Source: Phallusia mammillata (lineage: Eukaryota; Chordata; Ascidiacea; Phlebobranchia; Ascidiidae). Taken from it: a stretch of 64,000 bases of DNA. This document shows positions 11,810 through 25,300 of the stretch, in pieces; the stretch's first letter is position 1; the number at the start of each line of letters is the position of its first letter. The translations under genes were made by a program, and so were the position numbers. The DNA is taken from the NCBI GenBank assembly GCA_003260075.1, contig QLIY01000141.1:62001-126000 (forward strand). The letters are read 5' to 3'. A model generated the notes under the pieces. The model was not told where the DNA came from, searched no databases, and saw only the letters and a list, made by a program, of their open reading frames with translations.

Positions 11810-13246
11810 CTTCACCCTAAACACAAAATGCCAACGACTGTAGTACTTAAGATGCAATGACCCTGCAAAAACGCTTTGGGGTTTGTTTTGGATGTGGATC
11901 AAGTGGAAAAAAAGGTGATGTTGCTTTAAAACGCGTCGCGTTCTTGTTGGGAGTGGTGAAATTTCATATTTGCCGAAAACCAAACAAGCAAAAACTGAAC
12001 TGTCAAAGAATACTTTATTACCGAAAACAAAATATTATCATAACAGTGGCGTTGAACGTAAATACTTATCTAATCGATGTTTTTAAACCTTTTGCCGCAG
12101 TAAAATACTTAAATGATAATTAAGATGGTCCAATCAACCGAATAAATGGGCTAGGTAAGAGCAAATTCATTGGCGATGTCCTAAGATTTTGTGCAAGTAA
12201 ACAGATAAGCGGCAAAACGCTGTACACAGTTTCAGCATTCTCCTTTATATAATAAGTGAGCTTTTTGTGATATTTTAACACAAGAATTATGTACCAGCCT
12301 GACCTTTTGTGCAACATGTCTTCGCTGTATGATTCAATGGCAATTCTTAGCATATAATTAAAATCCAAATGCCGCACAAATTACCCTTTTGTTATTGAGG
12401 TCAGGGCCCAAAAGCATGCATGCAAATTGCAATTGACACTAATGGATATACACTCGAATTTCTGGAATATATTCCGTTCTGAAACAAACAAATTGATTTT
12501 TGTGGACTTCAGTTTCATCTAAATGGTGCTACCAGCGGTACAATATTTTGCTGTACATTTGGACTGCTGTAAAGCTAGTCACCCATTCGTTAAAAATTAA
12601 ACAGTGTAAAAATTGTCGCTAAAACGCGTAAAGGGCTCTGAAAGCTTATGTGTTTCAACGAGCGACAAAAAAGGATGCTGCACTAATCGAATTATTTTTC
12701 ATGTACTCACAATGTTTTAGAAGTTCGCTACTTGTTCGTTGTGTAGAATGTATATTTTTTTGGTTGTCGAGAATGGTTTATAGGTGACCCTTTGTACCTT
12801 CAGGTACCTTACATATAATTTTGTGTGGGTCGTAACATGAATTTTGTTCGGTTAATGATAGGTAAAAATTGCATTTAACGATTTTGTGGGCAAGAATGCG
12901 TTGTTTCTCCATTGGCAATCGGCATGCCGAACAATACAAGACACCTCGTAATCGCTTGCACCAACTTGATCAATACGACATGTGTAAACTAACCCGGTAT
13001 GTGGGTAAAACTAAGTTCACTCTAAAACTGCACGCGTCATTGGCAACAGGAAAAAAAGGTAGGAGTATCCTTGAAATGTGAGACGAAGTAAAAAACAGCG
13101 ATATTTATGCCAAAACCACTTTTCTTGTTCCGTCAAGCTATCCACGTTAATGCTTCGTCTGCGCATAATCATACTTAAGAGGGCGTTTCATATGGTTTTT
13201 TTTAATACACCTGCCCAGGTATGTTTGTATTTAAAACTAAAATGTT

Positions 13247-13440
13247 CCTAAGGCTAATGAGGAAAATAACGTCCCAAATTGACTTAAAAAGCGCCATGCT
13301 TTATTAATCAAATGCTCATATCACTGATGTTTCAGCAAATGCTCATATCACTGATGATGGTATAAGCATTTGCCAAAACGTTTGATTTTTAAAGCGTGTC
13401 GCCTTTTAAGTCTAGTAGGGCCGTTATTTTCTTCCTTAAA
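13247..13440. mobile_element. Fold-back (inverted-repeat) element
   Basis: Two imperfect inverted arms of about 50-60 bases match each other: the left arm holds GGAAAATAACG, GACTTAAAAAGCG and ATGCTTT; the right arm holds the complements in reverse order. Between the arms is a direct repeat, AAATGCTCATATCACTGATG, at ~13313 and ~13336. There is no ORF. It looks like a MITE, but no target-site duplication is clear. Confidence 0.55.
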
Positions 13441-16249
13441 CTTCTAAACAGATCCGTGTATAAGGTTTTGAAATTTTCCTCTGTGACACTTGATTGTGTT
13501 GAATGTGTTTGATGCGTCGTAGGGTTTGTAGTCAACTCAACACTGAGAACAGACATTTTCGATGTTCGAGTACCGGCGCTTTAGAAAATTCCAAAAACAA
13601 ACTTTTTACGTCAAGTTCAAGGTCTTGTCATAAAAAATTATTTTAAGCCCCCGACACCAAGACGACCGATGCCGCTCAAAGTCAATATCAATGGCTAATA
13701 GCGGATTTCAGCCCTTGTCCTGTACAAACCAGCCTTGTAGATTAACCGCAGCTAAACTTCGTATCACCGTGACTTTGTTGGTGGCGTGGGATGCTATGCG
13801 AACAAAAAACAACACAGTAGAAGTATTTTTGAACACTCTTAAGATTGTTTGATTGCGAAAAAGCCTTAAGTGCGATGTCTACGTCAGTTAAACTGCAATA
13901 CTGAAATTAAAATCGGTTGCATTTTTTAATTTAAAAACAATGGACCTTGAGTAAAAAATACACGGTTCTAAATATTCTGAGCAAAAAGATCAAGCCAGTT
14001 ACAAGTTCCACAATCGCCATTTTCTTCACTGTTGTGCGGCACCAAGTTACATCCTTTCTGTTAGTTTTACGTTGTGTTGTTTTACACTCAAATACTGGCT
14101 CGTATCTTTTTGCTCAGAACAAAACTTGCCTACTGCAATAGCCAGGCAAGACAGGTGCATAGTTTAAAATAACAAAAAATCGCCAAAAAAGCATCGAATA
14201 GCTTAAATCCGATTTACCTTATCTGACAGATTGCGTAAGGGAATCTAAACAGCGCAAAATCGAAAACAGACCTTCTGTAATTACATCCCAAAACATTCTC
14301 TGGTATGCTGAACGGAAAACTTCGCTCGCCTAAACATGTGCTTTCGGGGTTCACTTTTCAAGCAGGGGACTTCAAAAGTCTAAAGGACCGCGAAACTAAA
14401 TCCTGCACGCCGTTTTGCGTGACTTTCCAGTGTTTGATGCGTGTGCAAGGTGAAGCGTCCCTTTGTGTCATTTTGGCATACGTGACTCTTTGCGGTGACG
14501 AAATGGGCCTGCGAAATTTCGTCACTGTTGCACCGACGGTCTTGGTTCGACGAGTTTCGCCCATTTAAATCCAGCGACAGTATCGACAATGTTTTTTATT
14601 TATTTATGAAAAGGTTTTGGAAACACTGTTTCTTTTCTTTGAAAAACACATTTGCTATGTAACATAACATTAGCGTGCAGGTGGAGGTGTATTATGCGGT
14701 ACAGTTGCTATGTTTTGTTGTTATTGTATGGTGGGGATGCATGGTAACCGTGTTTAACTTAATGTAGGAGGTGTTTTCGCGTACAAACGTCCGTTTCATT
14801 GGACACCTTAGCTGGGATCTGTACCTGGACAGGGCTAGGTATGTGCTGCAAATTTGTGATACAAAGTTCCAATAATATTCCGCAGTTATTTTATCCAATT
14901 CCAATGCATATGACTATAATAGCAAAACTGATATTTCAATCCCTTTAAAACAGCGATCAGAAAACACAAGACCGCGTGTCAATTTACTTGTTTTGTCAAA
15001 ATGGTAATGGCTTCGCGAGCCAACATAGGACTGTTATAACAAAATCACGAACATTGTAGCAGTTAAAACTAAACAACATTGTGTTTACCAACGCAGCTCC
15101 AACCTCACTTTCTTGTGAGTCACATAACGCTTTGTAATACGATGTAGCTGCAGCGCGTTCAGCCATGATCCACCAATCCTGTCCTTCACTGTTTCTTTCT
15201 TTCACCAAGACAGATCATGAATACAAACTTAGAAAAACGTACGAGTATGCCAGTGTTCTTATTGAACGCTTTTGTTCATTTCCTTTTTGAAATAAACTAT
15301 TCCAGATGGTTTTAACGTTGCTTAATCGCATTGTTGTAAGCACACACTTTTCGCACGCGCCTAAAGCGTTTTCCCGAAAAGTGACTTAAGCCTGTCAATG
15401 CTTTGTTTGCTATTTGTGTAATGAAATACCTCTATCACAACCATGTTGGGATGATGGTTTTTGCTACGTGCGTACGTTTCGTATCGCTTCTTGCATGCAC
15501 AATATAGTCCTGCATCTACTATGCATTTTCAAGTAAGTTTCTTGCAACCAAACTTTGATTTAGAAACAGAAAAGATTCGTTTTACATTACTTTTGAACAG
15601 GTAATGATGGTTAGCTGCGTTTTTTGGCCCTTTCGAATTTTCCGCGCATATAAAAGTTTTTGGATCATTAATTATCACTTCATGGTCATACATTTTTAAT
15701 TAGAAAATCGATGTGTGCATTTGCGTGCTTTAAGGTGCAGAAAATAGTGTCGCATAGCTATTCTTTCATGAACTATTTGACATGCCCAAAAGTGCGGTGA
15801 GTGTCTAATGGTTTTGACTTTTTGTGTCAACCACGTTCCTGTTATTTGTCAGTTCTTTCCTACAAGTTGTGTTACAACATCCTCTCTGCTTTGTTTGTGT
15901 ATAATGCGTCTGTACGGTATTGTGACAAAAACTCATCAACATTTCATTTAGCGTTAAAAACACATTCACTTGGCTTTACGTACAGTTTAAGACAAGCTTT
16001 TTAAATATAGGTTTCATGGGCCCCTAAACCGTCGCTAAAAATATGTTTAAGGGACCAATGCCTAACTGAAAAACCACTTTTTTCTGTATGATCGAAACAA
16101 TATACAGCTTATTCTTAACGGTCCCACCAGTTAACACCTATTTTGATTTCGATCATTGCAATATGTCTTTTCTTTTCTTAACTGGTGCGTTCGTCAAGGA
16201 AATTGATTAGGACACATTAGTTTTGCTAAAGTGAACTGTGGGTCTATAC

Positions 16250-16557
16250 CAGGGTCGCCAACCTTTAAGACGACGCGTGCCAATTTACTTGTTATTTCCA
16301 TTTGTGAATGGCCTCACGTGCCAACGTTTTTCTAAATAATAGTGGTTCGTGCCAGCAGATATCAATAATTTAGAGAAAGCAAAGCGTTTTGTGTATGTAA
16401 GACTGAATTTTAGGACAATGGCATGATAAAAACTGTAAACAAGCAGTGTAACAGTTAAATTGTGACTTCAAGATACCCACGAAAATCGGTTGGCGTGCCA
16501 TGAAAAACCACCTTGCGTGTCAACCTTGGCAGGCGTGCCTGGGGTTGCCGACCCCTG
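16250..16557. mobile_element. hAT-like MITE
   Basis: A 308-base element has the ends CAGGGTCGCCAACC and GGTTGCCGACCCCTG. It is flanked by a perfect 8-base target duplication, GTCTATAC (16242-16249 and 16558-16565). It is non-coding. The region ~14951-15050 resembles its left half and may be an older relative. Confidence 0.85.
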
Positions 16558-19500
16558 GTCTATACGTTATGTGTGATAGGTTTTATTTACCAACATTGCA
16601 ACAAGTCGTGACTTGTTACTCAGACCGCTTTGTCCGCCTAAAGCGATTTTTTAAACGATCTTGTGTTGCTAAAATCGCCCACATATATGCCCATTCTTAA
16701 CTAAATCAGGCGTATTTAGTATATATATTCAAAAAGAATGATAAAAACCTTTCCGGCACAAGATAGTTATGTATAAAAAGGACTTACTTACTGCGAACAG
16801 TTCTTTGGTATCAGAAAGACGTCGACAATCAACAGCAAAACACACTTGGTAATTACTATATATTACTATTTCCTGCACATAAAATTTGTACAACAGCAAG
16901 TTTAGGTCATTTTTTGCCACTTTTTGAACGTTGTACTCGCTGCGCATGTAATCTCTCGTCCTGCAAACTGCGACGAGAGCTTTTAAATGCCGCCATCGCT
17001 TATGTGGCTTTTGTGGTCGTCTTGAAACCTTTCTCGACAGTGTACTTATTTCAACAACGGCGCCTTTATCTCAAGTTATGTTGCTTTTGCAATTCAATAA
17101 CTCGTAAAAAACAACTGTTTTGTACAGCTTTGGGTCTTAAAACTCCAATGAGGCCTGTTACCAGTCAAGGTTTGTTTTGCTTTAAAATCAATTAAAGTTA
17201 AGACGTTTGCAATTCAACGCATGTTTATCCAACAAAGCATGGACTTAGTGACAGAAATTTTCCGGGCCATTAAACCAGGCGCGTTAACGCATCCAGGAAT
17301 ATCACGCAAAACTCACAGCACATCTTATAACAGTTCAGTTCCCCAATGCAAAGTGTCTTTGTCACGTAAATGATGACTGAAGTTTTGTATGGACCACCAT
17401 GCAAGCATTCTCTACTTTACTTTCGACTGCACACCAGGAAGCGACCATCAATTGTTTACTATAGAGATCTGACTAATTTTTGTCTGCTTTGTCTGCTGTC
17501 ATTGCGGTTTGTTTTGTTGTGGCTCTGCGAGCGGATGTCGTTAGCTGTTTGGCTGCAATAATCAAAGCCTTTACATCAATTTGACACCAATGCAAAATTT
17601 ACCAATGGAGCCCTCCTAGCAATGGAAATTGCGGTGTTTTGCTAATTGCTTGCTGAGATATAGCACCTAACTTAACACATGACAAGATACAAAGGGTTAG
17701 GTCCAGTAACAAACCCACCTATTTGACACGTTTAATTACGGCTTTGCTACGAATAGTGCGGCCCACTACCAAAGCACATCCGTTAATCCTTTCAAACGCT
17801 GATATAGTCGGTGAAGCTAAAACGCATATATTTGACTGAACACGAATTTTGTGTATTGAATTTGCGGTTTGGAACAATGCTACATTTTTGCACTTTAAGT
17901 CGCAAACGTACAGTCTTCTAGCACAAGCCTTGTTTACCATAAGATGTGTCTTCTACCGTTAAGGCATTTGGAAAATCTAGCCACAACATGTTTGAGTCGT
18001 TTTTCTGACAGAGCATGAAAATCGCCCAATTTTGACCCAAAATTTATGAAAACAAGACTTGAAAATTCTTGCTACAAACGTAAATTCTTGCTAGAAACCG
18101 CCAACAATCCACACAGTAACTAACAAGCTAACTGTCTCACAACTTTCGGCTAAAGCTCTAGTTCTCAAACCGTGCCGCCTACGAAATAGCGTTGTACACT
18201 TTGCCAGGCTTAGCAAAAAGGCGAGCTGCGTCCTGTAGCTGGATTGCCGCGAACTGACGGCTCTACTGTCTGTGGGTTTGATGCCTACGCTTTACGCGCC
18301 AGAGCAGAAAAAAGTGCGCCGATCATGCGTCGGTTAAAAGCGCCGACGACCCGGAACGCGTTTCAGTCGAATTTAATGCCTCGGAACGGACTGAACGTCA
18401 GTTTATGATAGGCGTACGTGTATTTGCGAAGCTCTTGCTGCTGTTGTGTTTATATAAGTTTTGTTTAATTGTTAGTGCATATAGTACAGTGCTAGTGATG
18501 AGTGTTATGCCTTGTTACCTTTTTGCTTTTTTTGTTTCATTTAAAATGCAGAGTGTCATGCAAAAAACGTACTTGAAACGCGTCTTTGAAAGTGTTTTAA
18601 TTAATATTAAAGGTCAGTCGAAATAATGTGGATTTGTAGCAGGCATTTTCCTTATTGCTGTAGAAATGACTGCCCAAACCGTTCGTAATACCACGTTTAT
18701 ATGGCGATGCGATGTCTCAGAATGACGCAATTGCTTGTCCTAGCAACGCGTGATTAGCTAACAACGGAAACTGGATTAACTTTTGCGAAAACGAGCACCC
18801 AGCCGAAAATGCTTACAGAAAAGTTACAAAAAGTTTTTGCTTTTCAGTAAAATTTGTCAGACACATTGACAGCATGTTGTGGTGTATTACGAAACTAGGG
18901 GAGCGTTTGGCATAATTACGTTAATATGACCGCAAATTGTTGGTTTGTAATTGTCGAGTACGTAGGTGCTTGTTGTGTTGTTTTGAATGTCCACGTCGTC
19001 GGTACGAAACTTTAAATTCGGACTGTCCAAATATAATGGCATGTTTTTGAAAGTGCCTATATTGATTTGAATTGACGTGGGACTATTTGACTTTAAATTA
19101 TGCAAAGAGATTGAACTATGCCGATTGGTTTTTTTGGAGTGTATTACATTTGTATTTGCGTTAGATTGGACCTTTCGAAAATTGAATTTGCTTGGTAGAA
19201 CATGTTTTTAAGTGTTTCTTTCGTATTTTACCCTAAAATGTCCTTATATATGTAAAACTGCTTGTAATTGAGTCAATTTGGCATTTTAAGTTTGCAGACA
19301 ATCTAGTTAAAACAACCCCATATCTGGCATATGGGTTTTTACGCACTTAACTTTGAGGAAAAGAATTCGCTTTGGCATTCGAAATGGATTAAGTGCTTTT
19401 ACCTATAAAACCTAAAATATATGCAAAACACAAGTTGTCCAAACTATTGCTACCCGAATGAACGCGTTTTTGATTGGCCAAATCGAATTAAACTTTTGGG

Positions 19501-22040
19501 TTCTAACATTTAGGCCGCTGGCGTTAAAGCTCTCCAGTATGTAAAAAATGAGACAATATATGCGTTTTTCCCCATACCCTCTGTTATAATTTAGACACAG
19601 AATGGCTCCATGAGGCTTTTTCGCGCAACAATGGATTGGACAGTTTGTGTTTTATGTAGACGTTGATACAACCCAACCCGAAAATAGCCTGTATGCCCTC
19701 GAAATGAAATACAGCCTATAGTGTTGGATCTTATAAACAATGGAACTGTTCACAGTGCTATATAATGCTTATGAAACTCCATATGCGCGTGCTTAAAGCA
19801 ACATCAGTATTTCCTGTTGTGGGCAAACGTTGCTGCTGGAACTTTTAACCCCGCGTAAACTGGAATGTTCTTTTGTCTTACAACAGGTTGTAGACATCGC
19901 TTTAATATACATCCAGTCCACTGTTGTCCATATTTAGTCTTGTTTTGGTTTTTGGATGAACAAACGCTTGATAGAAAGTGATACTGCACCAATATGTGGC
20001 ATCGGCTTAACGGTACTCTTCAGATATTTTCGATTTCTAAAGTATTCTTTTAATATATTGTTGTTGATCGTAAACATTAACTTCACCAGTTCGGTCGCAT
20101 ACGAGATCTAAATACCAATTAGGTCGCCCATAAACGTTTAAAATGCAAAAAAACAAACAGAATACAGACGTAAAAGCGGGTGTCGCGTACAACTTGTTGT
20201 GTCTTCCCAAAAAAGTTTAGTTCATCCATAAAGTTGCAATGTGGCAAACATAGATTCAGTGTCGTTTCTAGCTCTTAGAATTTGTTGCCGTGTTTGTATT
20301 GCCACAGGGTTTCGTCCTGGATGACTTTGCTAGTTGTAGCAGTAGTCTTTTTTATTTCTCAAAAATATTTGATGTTTAATTTCCAAAACAGGCACAAAAC
20401 ACTGGTCCCTAGGTTTGCCAATTCTTTTTTGCACAGAACAACACTAAACCGCTTTTATTGGTCAAGGCAATGGGCATAACGAATGCTGCCACAAGGGAGC
20501 GCTAGTGTGTGGTTACCAGTTTTCAGGTATTTCTGATATCAGCACAAGCAGCAGCAAAACGAGGCACTAAGGTTGTGACAAAAAGGGCACTAAAAGCTGT
20601 GCTATGCATTCTATGTCTGAAACAACTTTCCGAAATCCGATTCGCGGGGGGGGGGACGCGGTCTACCTAAACAAAACCCTAGCAATCGCGTGATCTCAAA
20701 TGTTAACTTAGCAAAGGCGCAGGCACTAAACCTTGAAGGCAGTTTGCTTACCGATTGACGTAGGCTTGTTGGGGGGGGGGCCGCGGTCTACCAAAACAAA
20801 ACCCTAGCAATCGCGTGATCTCAAATGTTAACTTAGCAAGGCGCAAGCACTAAACCTTGAAGGCAGTTTGCTTACCGATTGACGTAGGCTTGTTAAACAG
20901 GCCGGATGTTTTTCACGGAGTGAGTGAAAACAATTGACTTTATCAAGTGTATGTCTTTGCATTTGCCAAGTACGTTGGATCAACTATGATTTTGATAGGA
21001 ATGGGATGACAAGACGAACGCGTTTAGGGAGTGGTTGACATGATAAATTTTACCCTGTTGGGGGTTAAGAATTATTTAGTCTGACAATTTTTCATACTGA
21101 ATCATGATGACGTGTTTTGGATAAAAAGTTTAAATTTCGAAATTTCTTTTGTCCAATTTTAATGTCGATGAAAGTTAGCGGAATAATTACCAAAAAAGTC
21201 CATTGTTTCAAGTACACAACTGAATTTGACTTTAGCGTTGCATTTTACTTAATCTTGGAGTAAACTATTCGGTTCAGTGAACCTTTTATTTTTTCATAGT
21301 TTTTTTTTACCTAAAATGCGAACTTGCACAAGAAAAAAGCGAAAATTGTTTCAAAACGTACTCACCTTGCGATGTACGTCAAACCGTTTCAAATATGTTG
21401 CCCCGGGTCCACAGAAGCTTAGAAAATACCCGTTTTTTTTTCACTTTTTCGTTTGATTCTAAATTCCGATTTTTAGGCTATTTTACTGTCACGAGATTTT
21501 TCAGTGCAACGTTTAGTTTTTTGCATTGTTCATTATAAAAAAACAGAAGGCAACATTGTTTTCTATAACGCTGCATTTGTAAAATTACTGATTGATTATA
21601 ATAAACAACTGTTTATCAGCACCAGTCATCTGTAAACATGCGCTTCTTTAAAAACCATAACAAGTAACCCCCCCGAAAAAAATTCACCATTTTAATTGCG
21701 CGTTCTTGGACTTGCTGACTCTTTTTGCTACACTATTTTACTAATAATCTTGCGAATTAAAATTTGATCGGTGTGTGGTTTAAAGGTGAAAAACCACTAA
21801 TTGTAAGGGAATGTATACGGCTGTACATAAAAAACAATGCAAATGGGCAAGTTAGTTCCCTCCTTTGAGTTTTAAAAGAAAGGCCACGGTAAAAGCAATT
21901 CCTCCCCCCTCTGTGCCGCTAAATAGATTACGCAATACCTATAGTTTATTGTTTGTCACTTATAAGCGGAAACAGAGTTACTTTATTAAGGGTGAGGTTA
22001 TCTGAATACATGAACAATCTTTTGTGAAGTCTGCATCGGC

Positions 22041-22270
22041 CGTCACGCACGCGCGGAATCGTTAAACCTTGTTGAAATTTTTATTGTTCGCTGATCGATT
22101 CTCGAAGCCCGTTGCGAAATTTTCACACGTATTCATTTTTTTGCACACTGTCATGACCGTCACGCACGCTCGAAATCGTTAACTGTTTGATATTTGTATT
22201 ATTCGCTGATCGTTTCTCGAGACGCGTTTCGAAATTTTCACACGTATTTGTTTTTTTGAATACTCAAATC
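22041..22270. repeat. Tandem 117-base duplication upstream of DUOXA
   Basis: CGTCACGCACGC starts at 22041 and again at 22158. Both copies then share AATCGTTAA, TTCGCTGATCG, TTCTCGA and GAAATTTTCACACGTATT in the same order and spacing. The copies have diverged by many substitutions, and no G-run lies between them, so this duplication is genomic rather than an assembly artefact. It ends about 115 bases before the DUOXA start codon, so it is a candidate duplicated promoter element. Confidence 0.75.
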
Positions 22271-22384
22271 GTTATCAATAATACTCAATCGTTATCATTT
22301 TGCGCTTTGCGCAGTCAGCGGTGGGTTAGGGTTTAGTAGTGCCTTTTGCCAACTGCCAGAAAAACCTCAAGAAAAATCAAAAGG

Positions 22385-25300
22385 ATGACACTCGGGGACG
22401 GCTTTCCTCCATTTTACGACGAACGTCCTTCAGAGGCGATCGTCGAAACGAGCCAGCTTTACCTCGCATATTCGGCTGCAGCTATTCTTATCGGTCTGCT
22501 GTTGGTCTTGCCTGGTGTACGCGGTAAAGAGGTAAGACCCACCTGTATGTGCTTTGTGCCAAGCGTATATGATGCTTCTGCTGTTTTTTTTGTATTTGAC
22601 CTATTAACGTATTTATTTTTGGCTTTTGTTAACTTTATTATGCTATGTTGTTTGCTGCAGTGAAGTTAAAAACAGAATAAATTTGTTGCAGTAATGTTGA
22701 TTATGAAAAGCCTTTTTTGCAGTAATGTTAAAAAACAAATAAATCTGTTGTAGCTCTGTTGGAAACAAATAAATATGTAGAAATGTTAAAATGCATTAAT
22801 ACATTGTGAAAACATTAAAAAAGGTTAACTATGTTGAAGTGACATTAAAAATGAATAAATAGCCTAAGTAAAAAATGTTACAGCCATGTTAAAAATGAAC
22901 CTTATAATTTAACTTCAATCGACACAATCTAATTGTTATTTTTGCAGAGGATATTTTTCCTGGTGCGATGGCTAATCAGTATTTGTATTGGAACTTCTAT
23001 AATTGGTGAGTTGGCACCTGCGGTCGATTGCGACATTTCTGCTCTAATGTCACATCAGACACTTACTGGTTTGCATTTACGCCTTTCCCGTGTTATTACA
23101 TGCCTGGAAATCCGGTGTACATCATTAGCGAATGTTAACGTTGCATGTTGTGCCCAAAAAGTTGTCGGACATCGCAATTTTGGCAAAGACTTTTGGTTTT
23201 CTTGTCAAAACAACCACAAACATGGCACAAATAAGGCCCTTGTGACTGGTACCAAACTTTGCCCTTTCGACAGGTTTCATTGTCGTTTTTAAATTAAAAT
23301 TATTTTCGATGAAGAAACAGGGGGGGGGGGGTGAGTGGTGACTGGTACCAAACTTTGCCCTTTCGAAAGGTTTCATTGTCGTTTTTAAATTAAAATTATT
23401 TTCGATGAAGAAACATTTTTGTTTTCGAAAACAGACTTCGGAATACTATAAACGTATCTGCACTCCAGAAATTTAAGCTCAAATACACGCTAAAATCCTA
23501 GATATTTTATCACTAATGATGCCATAAACGTTTACATTAGTGGATAATGTTTTTTTTTATATTCTTTCTGTTTTTACCCCATTGCAATTGAACAAAATCT
23601 TTTTCACAACAAATTAACAAAATGATAAAATATGTGATAGAGAACTAATAGAGATAGAGAACTAATATAGATTAATTTTATAATAACAATTAATTTTGCT
23701 TTACAGCTTGTCTTCAGGGGGGGGGGTTAAAATCATGGATATTTTATCACTAATGATGCCATAAACATTTACATTAGTGCATAATATTTTTTTGGATTAG
23801 CGTAAATTGTAATGCTATCTCATACAGCAATTCAGAAAATTCGTGGAACTAACGCAGTTTGTAAAGCTTAGAGTTTTTTTTGCGAATTTAAAAAGCGAAT
23901 TAAATGTAGGTTCATTTGCCAATATTTTTTTCCTTCTGCGCTTTCCCACATACAAATGCATGAGAAAATACCCATAACTTGCAATCGTCTCTGCAAGAGT
24001 TGCCATGATGAGTATTGTAGTTGGGTGTGTCGTGAGTTTTTAGTGCAGAAATTAGACTTTGTCAGTTTCTTGCTTACGTCTGTAGTGTGTCCGGTCACTT
24101 CGCTTTTAATTTCCCCACGTCAGGTTGGCCAATAGGGTATTTGAAAAGGTTTGGGCTTCTACCAATGTTGTATGCTTTTTGTTTTCGATATGATGTTGGT
24201 TGCCTACCCAAGTATGGATTCTTTTTTTTAATAGTATTTAAATATATCCTACTAGTTTATTACCGAGTTTAGTATTTTATATAGTTTCCACTTTTTCCAC
24301 CCCGTTGCAATTGGATAAAACCGTTTTGACAACAAATTAACAAAATGATAAAGTATGTGTGAACCCAAATCGATTTAAACTCTTCAACAGATAACTCGTA
24401 ACCAATGCCTATTCAGTTGCGCTAAATTTGTAAAAACAGATTGCGTGACTAATAGAGAACTAATAGAGATTAATTTTATAATAACAATTAATTTTGCTTT
24501 ACAGCTTGTCTTCAGGGAGTATCCTGGCATTGTGGGAAGGTGCAGGCAAGTTTGCCGTACAAAGTAGATAACCAAGAAATGGTGTCTTTCAAAGTGGGTC
24601 TAATGATCGGTTTGACCCGGTTCAATGTAACACTAAGAGGTGAGTTAATACGCGAAAATATCCGTTTTTGGTTTATTTATTTGTTCTAGAGCTACACTAC
24701 GGTTGACGTTAACAAGTCCAACTCGTTAAAATTTGATAGAAAGCCAATCGCTTTAAGCGCTTATTGTAAAACGTGTTTTCTTCAAAACAGATTGTTTAAA
24801 TCAGTTGTCGGCACCGCCGGGCCGCAGCCAGCTCGTTACCGAGCCGTATAATTTTTCACGTTAAATGCTTTAAAACATTTTGCTCATGCATCCCGGGGAT
24901 GATAAACTAATTTATGCGTTTTTGTTTTTTTTTGAAGGCCAGTCCGCGATAAAATTTTCGTTTCAAAAACGGTCCGCAGTAGAAAAAAGGTTGACCCCTG
25001 GATTAAATTATAGCAAGTTTATGGACAAAAAACTTGCTTATCGTAAATCTGCCTCCAATTTTTACTTCGAAAACAATCGACCTTTATTAAATTGTCGCAG
25101 CATTATTACAATTGGTTGGAAAAGCAATCGGTTTTAGGGTGATCGTAGGGGGGGGGGGTTGAAGGCCAGTCCGCGATAAAATTTTCGTTTCAAAAACGGT
25201 CCGCAGTAGAAAAAAGGTTGACCCCTGGATTAAATTATAGCAAGTTTATGGACAAAAAACTTGCTTATCGTAAATCTGCCTCCAAATTTTTTTACTTCGA

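Larger units (their letters stand above)
10884..22384. other. Region between the divergent DUOX and DUOXA start codons
   Basis: No confident gene lies in these 11.5 kb. Visible contents are a possible minus-strand membrane-segment ORF (11614-11809), a fold-back element (13247-13440), a hAT-like MITE (16250-16557), a likely older relative of that MITE at ~14951-15050, a G-run-flanked duplication at 20656-20894, GC-richer islands near 14290-14590 and 18150-18420, and a 117-base tandem duplication at 22041-22270 next to DUOXA. Shared regulation of the pair would have to act from this region. Confidence 0.6.

Noticed and set aside
14996..15208. Minus-strand frame starting MVKERNSEGQDWW
   Set aside because: It overlaps a relative of the hAT-like MITE and has no recognisable domain or convincing acceptor; it may be a transposon remnant.
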